Positions 1 through 7,856 of a DNA stretch of 14,854 nt are shown here, in pieces. The notes under the pieces were generated by a model. That model had not been told where the DNA came from. It did no database searches and was given only the letters and a program-made list of their open reading frames with translations. Source of the stretch: Euperipatoides rowelli (taxonomy: Eukaryota > Onychophora > Udeonychophora > Euonychophora > Peripatopsidae); the NCBI GenBank assembly GCA_003024985.2, contig PXIH01S0023631.1. One strand, given 5' to 3'. How positions within the stretch are numbered: the stretch's first letter is position 1; every line of letters begins with the position of its first letter. The position numbers and the translations under genes were made by a program.

Positions 1-385
1 AGCCTGACACTATTTCTAAATGATATATACATTTCTAATTATTGCGTAATTTGAAATTCGATTATTCAAAATTATAATGTAATTATCAGTTCAGAGTAAT
101 AATAAAATAAAAAAAAAAAGCTGAATCTATTTTCTAAATGTACATTTCCAAATATTGCGCAATATAAAATACATGAAATACACAATATGAAATACGATTA
201 TGCATAATTATAACTTATCAGTCCAGAATATAAAATTTTTTTAAAAAAAAAAAAAAGAATCGAAAGCTTGTTACTATTTTCCAAATATTAAGTTATATAC
301 ATTTATAAATATTTTACAATATGAAATTCTATATGCAAAATTATAAAAATATAACTTACCTGTTCCAGTGCACATAATTAGCAAA
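1..385. repeat. Diverged tandem repeat array, about three units
   Basis: Three related A+T-rich units follow each other, beginning at about 10 (CTATTTCTAAATG), 127 (CTATTTTCTAAATG) and 274 (CTATTTTCCAAATAT). Each goes on through a similar order of words: a variant of ACATTT, AAATATT, a GAAATxCGATTATGCA-like block, AATTATAA, then a TCAGTxCAG-like word (TTCCAGTGCA in the third unit). The first two units end in a poly(A)-rich spacer of variable length. Units are about 117, 147 and 105 bases long. The first ten bases resemble the end of the spacer before unit three (AGCTTGTTAC), so the array probably extends beyond the left edge. It is noncoding. It could be a minisatellite or part of a larger transposon. 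Confidence 0.6.
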
Positions 386-645
386 ATGACGATTTTTTTA
401 TGCTGGATTCTGAGTAAAATTATTATTATTTAGTGCCATCTAGTGATTAAAAGCTGTAACNATGCTAATGCGACCGATAAACGCAGAAAAGACGGGATCT
501 GCAGTAGAAGAAAGTAAAAATAGAAGCATCACGCTATTTTCAAGGGATGCTCAAAATTGTTATGTTTTCTCTACACGTGATAACAGCGGGATACCCAGCA
601 GGAGGGTTAAATAAAATCTCTTTGTTGGATTTTTTTCTTCTTTAT
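386..645. other. Unassigned stretch with an ambiguous base and one short ORF
   Basis: Position 461 is an undetermined base. Just after it an ATG at 462 opens 50 codons ending with TAA at 612-614. The peptide has mixed composition (for example NAEKTGSAVEESKNRS), and the local G+C is higher than in the flanks. No domain is recognised. A frame of this length is expected by chance somewhere in a window of this size, so it is not called as a gene. The block holds a CACGTG hexamer near 575 and ends in a GGGTTAAATAAAATC tract. Confidence 0.2.
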
Positions 646-735
646 ATATTAAAATTCCTGATAAAAAATAGAACATAAATGTGTAATAATTTCATTATTA
701 CACATATTTAGAAATTTTTATATATAGGATTCTAT
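646..735. repeat. Imperfect foldback (inverted repeat)
   Basis: ATGTGTAATAAT at 679-690 is followed by a three-base loop and its exact reverse complement ATTATTACACAT at 694-705. Outside this perfect 12-bp core the similarity continues with small bulges and mismatches to about 650 on the left and 733 on the right (a left word like ATTCCTGATAAAAAAT faces a right word whose complement reads AATCCTATATATAAAAAT). The size and A+T content fit a miniature foldback element. A hairpin in a transcript is an alternative. No target-site duplication was identified. Confidence 0.5.
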
Positions 736-872
736 GAATCGTAAAATTTATGACACGCGACAGCTCATGTTAAAATTTTGTGCGCACCCACTCGAAGGTT
801 AAACAAGCATTTTTTTTTACAAAAATACACATAAATCAATTAAGTTTAGGCATTGATATACAGTACCACTTT

Positions 873-990
873 AAATTTCATGTAAATTAGATTAATAATA
901 AAGTTATGAATTTATTTACATTCGAGTATTAAATTTTATGTAAATTAGATTTCTAATAAATAAGTTATGAATTTATTTGCATTTGAGTTT
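873..990. repeat. Two-copy tandem duplication, 58-60 bp
   Basis: The segment 873-930 is repeated directly at 931-990. Both copies carry TGTAAATTAGATT, then an AATAA word, then AAGTTATGAATTTATTT, then a CATTCGAGT or CATTTGAGT word. Differences are a handful of substitutions and a small insertion in the second copy. It is noncoding and looks like a local slippage or unequal-exchange duplication. Confidence 0.75.
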
Positions 991-2886
991 TTCCTTATGA
1001 ACTTGCATTAGGTTTGTTTGTAACAAAATGTTGAACATTCACAACATTCACACAAAACAATGCGAGCCTTGGCCACGAGCGGTCTCGCTAAGTTTAAGAA
1101 TCTTTATATTGAGAATTATGGAGTGAGATTCACTGTATTTTCTGGAGGTTTTTCCTGTGAAAAATTGAAATTGTATTAGGCCTATAGCCTACAGCATGTT
1201 TTTTTTTTCCTTCTGTAAAAAATGTTTGATAACTTACATTACAGTCCTATATTATTAGTCACTGTATTTATGTTGTTTCCTGAGTAAAACTTTTTTTTTT
1301 TTTAAATATTTTCTTGAATTTTGACAGATTTAGTGATGAAATTAAGCTGCAAATAAGTTTACAGACACACATCAAATTTCACAAAGTTATAGTAGCAAAC
1401 GTATTTTCAATGTGGTCTGCTAAACTAAATTTCTGAGATCTTGTATAGGCCTACTGGAGTACAGTCCTAAACAACAGCACCGTCATCCTGATGTGTCCTA
1501 ACATCTGAAGTCGCTTTTGATTATTTGAAAATGGCTTAATAAAGTGATATTATCTTAATTAATTGATCGAATATGAAGAAATTATGAATTAAACATAACT
1601 TTTAAGGTAAAAATAAACCATTTTTGCTTTTCTTAAAATTAGCATTCCGAATACACTTTAAATGAGACTGCTCCTGCTGCTAAAATGGCTGTCTATAAGT
1701 GAATTGCATTTTATTCTTCATTCATTTGCATGCATGAGTTGCATTTTATTATACTTTTTAATCTTTTTGTTTTTTTTAAACCATTAAATGTATAAAGCTT
1801 GCAGTAATTCTAACATAATGATAAAAAATAAAGGCAGTCAATAATCGATGTAAAAAGAAAATTCCGGCTATGCTATTAAAAATTAATTATGCATAATGCC
1901 TATATTTTTAATTAAAAACATTAAATGTATGTGAAGAATAAGAGTTTCAAACGCATGGATTGCTCTCTCATACCTCCAAAGCAAGGTTCTTTAATATTAG
2001 CTTTAAAGGTCAAAATGTTTATTGAATTAGATTATCAAAATTTAGGGATCTTTTTACTTTTTACTTTTATGAGCAAAACTATAGAAGACACAGTCAGAGA
2101 AAAAATATTTTTGTTTTGCTTGATGATAATACACTTAAATGGATACTGTGATACAAAGTTCAAACCAGTTACAGCAGTTTACTTACAGTATATACATTTT
2201 TTAAATGTAAATGTTATTTTGTTTTTTAAACTATTTTTACAATATAGGATACATTAGACGATTCAAAAGTTGTAATTTACTACTATTTTAATAGAATGGG
2301 CCAAATTTTCTAATTGTCAGTAAACACTATCTTAGGGTTTATTTTAATTTATCTGAGCTATTTTTTTAAAAAAAAAATATCATTTGGAGAATTATCTTTG
2401 CTTCGAACCAAGTTCAGATTGGAAATCATCGTCCAAAAATCCTGAAGTTCGTAGCACCATCCATGCCTACCCAATACCTAGTATTGTAAAGGGTGTGTCC
2501 AGCTAAAGTTTTTCTATTTCCACTAGTGAATTTATTTTTGTTTGATTCAATTGAGAATGTCATTTATAACTTCTAGCTAATGCTATTAACATTTTGAAGA
2601 AATGTGTTTTAATAATAGTAAAAACAACTGTATCCTTCCCCCTTTATAACAACTTTATACCTCAGAATTGGGAGCTATCGTGCTATATATATTACAAATG
2701 TTAATCTAATCAGGATTTTCTTTTTGTTTTCTATATAAAACATGCAAAACATTTTGTTGGACAATGTCTGTCTGTCTCTCCACATGTATAGAATGTATTT
2801 TTTTTTTAACTATTGCTCCTGTGCTATGTAAGGAGAGTTAAAAAAATAGTTGAACATTTATGCTGAGCTATACTTTTAATAAACAC
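991..2886. other. Gene-poor A+T-rich stretch
   Basis: Nothing here is firmly assignable. An ATG at 1060 in a locally G+C-richer patch opens 39 codons to TAG at 1177-1179 without a recognisable domain. A 110-codon frame from 1925 to 2257 has low-complexity Phe/Ile/Leu/Lys content typical of chance translation of A+T-rich DNA. The compound word TAGGCCTATAGCCTAC occurs near 1178. Several T runs of 9-12 bases and a short GTCT repeat near 2767 are present. I read the whole stretch as intergenic or intronic. Confidence 0.5.
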
Positions 2887-3005
2887 TTCATATTCGTCAG
2901 TTGCTAATGCTTTAATTTTATTATATTTAATGATAAAAACAATACAAATAAAATTTTATCATTAAATATAATAAAATTAAAGCATTAGCATCTAACAAAT
3001 ATGAA
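2887..3005. repeat. Long foldback with 52-base arms and a 15-base loop
   Basis: The left arm 2887-2938 is the reverse complement of the right arm 2954-3005. The inner 37 positions (2902-2938 against 2954-2990) pair without a single mismatch. Three mismatches lie in the outer 15 positions (2895/2997, 2898/2994, 2901/2991). The loop is 2939-2953. Arms of this length and fidelity do not arise by chance even in A+T-rich DNA, so this is either a young miniature foldback element or a recent inverted duplication. Two of the three mismatches would be G-U wobbles in a minus-strand transcript but C-A mismatches in a plus-strand one. It ends 83 bp before the exon candidate at 3089. Confidence 0.85.
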
Positions 3006-3088
3006 ATTATTGTAATCAGGTTTTTCTATTTCTCTTAATATCTACAGTAGGCTATCTATTTTAACCTTTTTTTTTCTTTTTCCCCCAG

Positions 3089-3179
3089 AACATTCTCCAG
3101 AATCTGATTCGTCTGTTAATGGGCAGAGTGATGCAGGGGAAAGTATACTTTCTACTTCTCCTGAGGATCTTGCACAAAA
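3089..3179 (+). CDS. Candidate internal coding exon, Ser/Asp/Glu-rich linker, gene unknown
   Basis: A 22-base uninterrupted pyrimidine tract (3065-3086) ends in a canonical acceptor AG (3087-3088). Ninety-one bases later there is a strong donor, GTGAGT (3180-3185). One of the three frames is closed by TGA. The favoured frame skips two bases and reads 29 codons beginning HSPESDSSVNG and ending STSPEDLAQ, leaving two bases (AA) that need one more from the next exon (Lys or Asn). The Ser/Pro/acidic composition is typical of a disordered linker in a nuclear or scaffold protein and unlike chance A+T-rich translation. The other open frame is Leu-rich and less likely. No flanking exon is visible upstream in the window. 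A phase-compatible downstream candidate starts at 7565. I do not recognise the gene. Confidence 0.5.
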
Positions 3180-3185
3180 GTGAGT

Positions 3186-5315
3186 TTTACAATTTAATGA
3201 TTAAGTGATGGCTGTTTAATTTATCTACAGAAATAATCCTAGAAGAGTTGTTGGATTTTTTTTCTAATCTAGGAGCCAATAGGCTTTTAAATTTTCAAAC
3301 ATTATAACCAGATTAATGTTTTATAGTAAAATATTATTTGTATATTTAAAAAAAAAAAAAAAACTTGAAAGATATTATTAAATTATTGAAATGTTATTAA
3401 CAATATTAAAAATTATTTACATTTTGCTTAAATCATTCTATTTCATAAGTGGATAATTCATCAAAGGTTGTTTAAAAAAAGCACACTGATGAAAAAAACT
3501 GAAGCTGAAAGTCCATGCTTTCAGTCCAATCTTAAAGGGGGAGTCCATTTTGTACCATAATATACAAGTTACTGTTAGCGCCTAATGACCGCTTGTGCTG
3601 TTTATTAGTAGACATTATTTTTTTCTGTTTTATCCTATTTTTATATATTGTTTTGACTTGGATGATGAATCATAGGAAAACATTTAGCAGAAAGATTGAA
3701 CCGTTTAACTTTGTATCTGATCATTTGGCAGTGGATTTTGGATTAATGTTGAAAAGCAAAATTATGCATTTGTTCGTTATGTCTGTCTCGGCCCTTTAGG
3801 AGCAGCACTGGTGAACTTGTTTGGTCAGTTTGGTAGCTAATAACTGTTGTTGTTATTTGATACAATTATTCCAATGTATTTTTTTTCTTTTGAGTTCTCC
3901 TTACCAGTTCAACTCACTTTAAAGGCTGGAATTTTTGCCTTTTTACTTCTTGAGTTCCTTCAAACTTTTGAATATTTATGTGAACTATGTTCATTCTTTG
4001 GATTAGCGAATTACAGAGCCTATGGGCTTTTTGTGATTATGTCTGATTGATTTCTTCTTGATATTTCATAGATGTTTCTTATCAAATGCAATTAGAAACG
4101 GTGATTTAAAGGAACTCTAGATTTTATTTTATTTACTTGTACATATATTTATATTATTTATTTTTAACCAATCAAATTTTTATTTTATTGTGTAAATAGG
4201 GGCCATATCCTTCGGGGCTAGGCCTTTATATTAATTTATGTTTTACTTTGAATAAATATACTTTCATAATATATTTTAAATATATAATTTATATTTAGCT
4301 CTTAAAATGCTATTTTTTTTAATTATTTACGAACACTGAGATGTCAGCACTATGGTTGCTATGACAAATAGCAAACTTTTCATCAAGTAAAATCTAGGGG
4401 TTCATTTTGTCCAGCTACTTCGGAATTTCTTTTTAAAATAATCTTAATTATCTGCTCTTAAAATGATATTTATTTTTTTGTTCATGTTTTAAGACTCAAT
4501 GATTTGTCTTAGTCTATGTTTATCTATTCTGACTTATACAGTTTATCACTTAATTCAAATAAGAATAAAAACTAAAGAAAAATGTAACTTCCAATTAGAC
4601 AATAAATTTATTCTAAAATCTAATAAAGTTTAAGTTTTAAAAAACACAGCCTGCTAGCATGATTAAATAATAATTTGAATTTCAAAGCTACAGCTAAATG
4701 TCAATCATGGCGTTATTAATTTATAGACTATAAATGTACAGCACATCTTGATATGCATTTAAAAATAGATTGTTAGCTTAACATACTGTAAATTCCTGTA
4801 GCTCGTAATTCAGGTTTCATTGAAGCAGTCTGTAATAAATTTAATACATTATTTGCTAATTAAGGAGTTTTCTTTCAAATGTCATCTTCAATTTTAAATT
4901 TTTATATTTTTGTTACAATCGGAAACTAAAAGAATTGACAGGGTGAAACTTATGTTTCTATTAAATTAAATATTGCCTACCTTAATGAAACATTGTCCGC
5001 CATTTCCCAAGAAAATAAAATAAAATGTCTTATAGAAAACTTAACTGCACGCTTTACTATAGAAACCGCTGTTTGATTAATGGTTAGGCTGAAGGAAATA
5101 TTTTTAAAATGATTGTTTTATTCCTTTATTTTAATTAGAATTGTTGCATAGTTATTATTTCAGCGTTTGTGTGAATGTTTATGTTTTATGTTTTAAAGGG
5201 CAAGTATCACACAAAAACGTGTATTTTATTGCTAATTCTTTTAATATGTGTGCTAAAAATAACCCCTAGCCTATTTTTTTCAATTTTATATATACTGTAT
5301 TAGTTATAAAAACAA
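3186..5315 (+). other. Probable intron sequence without recognisable features
   Basis: If 3089-3179 is an exon this is the start of its downstream intron. It is A+T-rich, with a run of 16 or more A near 3350 and two frames of 67-68 codons (3593-3799, 3847-4050) that are hydrophobic, Phe-rich and probably chance. Short G-rich patches such as AAAGGGGGAGTCCATTTTGT (about 3534) and GGGGTTCATTTTGTCC (about 4397) share the word CATTTTGT with 5397-5404. They may be remnants of one dispersed repeat, but the match is too short to claim. Confidence 0.35.
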
Positions 5316-5393
5316 TTTTAAAGTGTACTTTTCAAATCGTTTATAAAATTTGCCTTTTAAAGTGTACTTGTCAAATCATTTATAAAATTTGCC
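5316..5393. repeat. Two perfect-length 39-bp tandem copies
   Basis: The 39-base unit at 5316-5354 is followed immediately by a second copy at 5355-5393 with only two substitutions (positions 16 and 24 of the unit). Each unit contains AAAGTGTACTT and TTTATAAAATTTGCC. It lies about 135 bp upstream of the THAP relic's ATG, so it may be a promoter-proximal duplication of that element's 5' flank or an unrelated local duplication. Confidence 0.9.
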
Positions 5394-5529
5394 CTCCATT
5401 TTGTTGAATGGCATGTGATGCTGTGATGAACGAGGCGGAGACTATAAGTTTCAGCTTACAGTTATAGTGTTATTTATACTGGTTTTAAAAGTTAAGTCTA
5501 AGATTAAAACAACTTTTTTATAAACAAAA

Positions 5530-5668
5530 ATGGTAAAAAACTGCTCAGTTTGTTAAATTTCACAGTTTTCCTAAAAATACAATATTTTTCCTCAGAAACA
5601 ATCGTTTGATTTTTGTCAGAGAAAAAAAAAACATTTCCCCGTCAGAATAGCAAAAGTCTCTGCATTGT
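5530..5668 (+). pseudogene. Degraded THAP zinc-finger domain (relic)
   Basis: THAP domains are DNA-binding C2CH fingers, usually at the protein N terminus, found in host regulators and P-element-like transposases. An ATG in good context (AAAATGG) at 5530 opens MVKNCSVC, matching the family's start with the first Cys-x2-Cys pair, then meets TAA at 5554. Shifting by one base, the frame from 5555 reads KFHSFPKN, the family's FHxFPK block. The following 18 or so residues have the normal spacing and lead to VREKKNISPSE, matching the usual RREN-F-x-PSE region. An in-frame TAG follows (5648-5650), then QKSLHC, which fits the end of the domain with His kept and the third Cys lost. About a dozen residues between the Cys pair and FHSFPK are missing. 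Frameshift, deletion, stop and lost Cys make it non-functional. No transposase part is seen downstream. Confidence 0.7.
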
Positions 5669-7544
5669 ATATAAAGTATATTCATAAAACTTCCATTTAT
5701 TAAAAAAAATAGAAAAATTTTCATAACATAATCATTTGTAATAATTTAGAATAATTAATAATCATTAAATCCTAAACAATTAAGATTTAAAAAAATAAAA
5801 AATACGACAATATAGTCATACTGTATATCTTCATTTCATTTTGAACCTTCATGCTTAGAATTTAACCGTAAATCTAGACTTAATTTTCTTGTAAATTACT
5901 TTTAAAAAATGTTTTATTGCATGTATGTTATTAATATTTATGCTTAATTTAATATAAAGCACTGTAAATACTGTATACAGTATATATAAAAAAAACATTG
6001 AAATCCTACATAAAATTTTCTTTTACTATCCTGCACTCTGATTGGTTGAATGGCTATGTTATGTTTAAAGTAAACATTGTGTTTACTCAAAATACTGTAT
6101 AATAATCGTGTATGCCAAATCTTTACCCTAGAATGAATAAATACCGGTAGTAATAAATTGGTAAATATACAGTATGCTTTTAAATAGGCTATTATAAGAG
6201 TAAAAATGTAAAGTGTGTTAGAATGTTAATTTGAATTTTTCCTTGGTTGACTTATATTTTGATAAATACAAACCAATGATGCCCCAATTCATAAAAGATT
6301 TCAAATTTTAAATGAGCTTATCAAATATCTAAGGCTCTGTAATATTCATCATACAAAAAATATGCTAATTCCAACACTTCAGTATTTAAAAATAGAGTGT
6401 GGTGGTGGGGGGGGGGGAGGAAAGGCTAATCGATTTAGTCCAATCTTCTATGTATCTAGCATATTGCTAATGACAATAAATCTTTTCTCCACACACATAT
6501 CTTCAGGAAAAAAAAAAGACTGCATAATATTGTTGAGTGTTTATTTGTGAATTATTTACAATATCTTAGGCAAAGCCAATTTATTTTTATAAAAAAAAAA
6601 ATGCAAGCACGGAAGCAAAGACTAGTAAACAATGCTGTGCAAACAAAAAATTTTATCCAGCAGAATTAAATAAGTAAACTAATAATATTTAACTTAATGT
6701 ATTGTTGCTATAAAGTATTAATAAATAAATGAAACACTTAATGTGTTATACGATTAGATGAAGGTTGAAAAATTAAAACAGCAGTAACGTACTAATGAAT
6801 TATGGCCGCCACTATATATACATTATATATATTTTTTCAACTTTATCGTCAATTTTAAACTATTATATTCTAAATAATAATAATAATTATTATTGACAAG
6901 AAACATACAGTATATGAGCCAAATAAAATCAAACAAAAAGATCCAAAATTTTTGACAAATCTTACTAGTCTTTGTTGCCTTCACATTCATTTTCATCTGG
7001 AACTAAAGGATTTTAAGCTGCACTTTTTTGGAGAATTGCATTATTTTTAAACTACTGATGATTTTTTTAAAGAGTAGCTCTAATCTCTATGGTTACATGT
7101 GAATTTTAATCCATCCAAACTATCATAAATACCCTCATTTTCACGGTCGGAATTTTCACCAAGGGGAAACCTTGAAAGCATGACCTCTGCAAATAATGCC
7201 CTTTTTAAGGTTAAATTATGCATCATATTTTTTTTTATTTTTTTTTATTCATAAAATATCCCAAACTTTTGAAATAAATAGTTATTTTTATGTGATACTT
7301 ACCCTTTAATAGTGAGTTTTAATTAACTATCGCAAATGGCACAGTAATATTTAGTTAATACATATATTGCGTGCAGTAAGCTTATGTTTTTGTTTCATGC
7401 TTTTATTTATGAATGTGTTTAAAGAGTAAAACATAATACTTAGGACTGTAAAAAAAAAAATAATGCTGCCGATTCATCCCGTACGTATAAATAATTTTCC
7501 AACATTGTCATACCCGATTGCATAAGATTATTACCATAACTTTT
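5669..7544. other. A+T-rich stretch with palindromic ATACTGTAT words
   Basis: There is no gene I can support. A perfect 16-bp palindrome, ATACTGTATACAGTAT, lies at 5968-5983, and the same 9-mer recurs at 5818, 6092, 6167 and 6905. ACCGGTAG occurs at 6143. A run of 11 G (6407-6417) sits in a GGTGGT context. An (AAT)n tract at 6873-6894 forms a 16-bp palindrome. On the minus strand an ATG at 7181 opens 33 codons (SRFPLGENSDRENEG) preceded by TTTGCAG, so a small minus-strand exon is conceivable but weak. Confidence 0.35.
6401..6420 (+). repeat. G-rich tract with an 11-G run
   Basis: A GGTGGT lead-in is followed by eleven consecutive G (6407-6417) and AGG. In a window with very little G+C this is the only strong G run. 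It is capable of slipped or two-tetrad quadruplex structures and is prone to sequencing length error. It is otherwise of unknown function. Confidence 0.8.
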
Positions 7545-7564
7545 ATGCTGAAGATAGAAATCAG

Positions 7565-7658
7565 GAAAAGAGAAGCACAGTTAGGCATGGCCAGTGATGC
7601 TGTAAGAATTCTCAGTGAAGAATTAGCCAAAACAAGGACTGAAATAAATAGGGCTAAC
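7565..7658 (+). CDS. Candidate coding segment, coiled-coil-like, possibly the exon after 3089-3179
   Basis: A frame open from 7491 to a TAA at 7689-7691, with an ATG at 7545, is rich in Lys/Arg/Glu with spaced Leu/Ile/Val (REAQLGMASDAVRILSEEL is its core), the pattern of a short amphipathic helix or coiled coil. If spliced, a CAG acceptor at 7562-7564 and a GTAAGG donor at 7659-7664 would define a 94-base exon. Its first base completes the split codon left by the exon ending at 3179 (AA+G, Lys), so the two join in phase. The acceptor lacks a good pyrimidine tract, which is the main weakness. Alternatively the block is a relic whose frame continues, after a shift, in the overlapping frame starting at 7658. 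The protein family is not recognised. Confidence 0.3.
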
Positions 7659-7684
7659 GTAAGGAGAACTCAGAAATTCTCAAA

Positions 7685-7846
7685 ATGTTAAGAGTTGTGC
7701 ATGTTTCTAGCGATAGGATGAAACATGCAGTTCAAGGTAAATGCCACCATGCTAGCATTAATTACAGAAGAAGTGACTGCGGATTCAGGCGTGAGGAATT
7801 TTGTAGACTTTGCGATAGTAATGGTCATAAAGATAATATTATTTAA
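7685..7846 (+). CDS. Short Cys/His-rich ORF of unknown identity
   Basis: This frame is open from 7658 and has its first ATG at 7685. It reads 53 codons to TAA at 7844-7846. The second half holds clustered metal-ligand-type residues: GKCHH, then Cys 12 residues on, then FCRLC (Cys-x2-Cys) and a His five residues later (DSNGH). The upstream open part (RKENSEILKMLRVV) would continue the helical pattern of the adjacent frame if one base were gained or lost near 7660. That makes the pair look like one interrupted coding region. Local G+C is clearly higher than in the flanks. A GTAAAT donor-like site at 7737 follows CAAG. No Pfam family can be named from the residues. It could be a zinc-binding transposon protein or host exon, or chance. 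Confidence 0.3.
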   Translation: MLRVVHVSSDRMKHAVQGKCHHASINYRRSDCGFRREEFCRLCDSNGHKDNII

Positions 7847-7856
7847 CCCATTTAAT

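Noticed and set aside
1060-1179. 39-codon ORF in a G+C-richer patch, with a GCGAG/CTCGC hairpin in its first codons
   Set aside because: Too short to support, with no domain, and the hairpin is only five base pairs.
1925-2257. 110-codon plus-strand ORF
   Set aside because: Low-complexity Phe/Ile/Leu/Lys composition with no motif and no splice or promoter context. It is typical of chance frames in A+T-rich DNA.
3593-4050. Two adjacent hydrophobic ORFs (68 and 67 codons) resembling membrane segments
   Set aside because: T-rich codons give Phe/Leu/Ile runs on any strand. There are no charged flanks, conserved residues or coding-like third positions.
7080-7181. Minus-strand 33-codon frame behind a TTTGCAG acceptor-like site
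   Set aside because: The peptide looks plausible, but it is short, ends in a stop with no donor or poly(A) signal, and has no recognisable domain.
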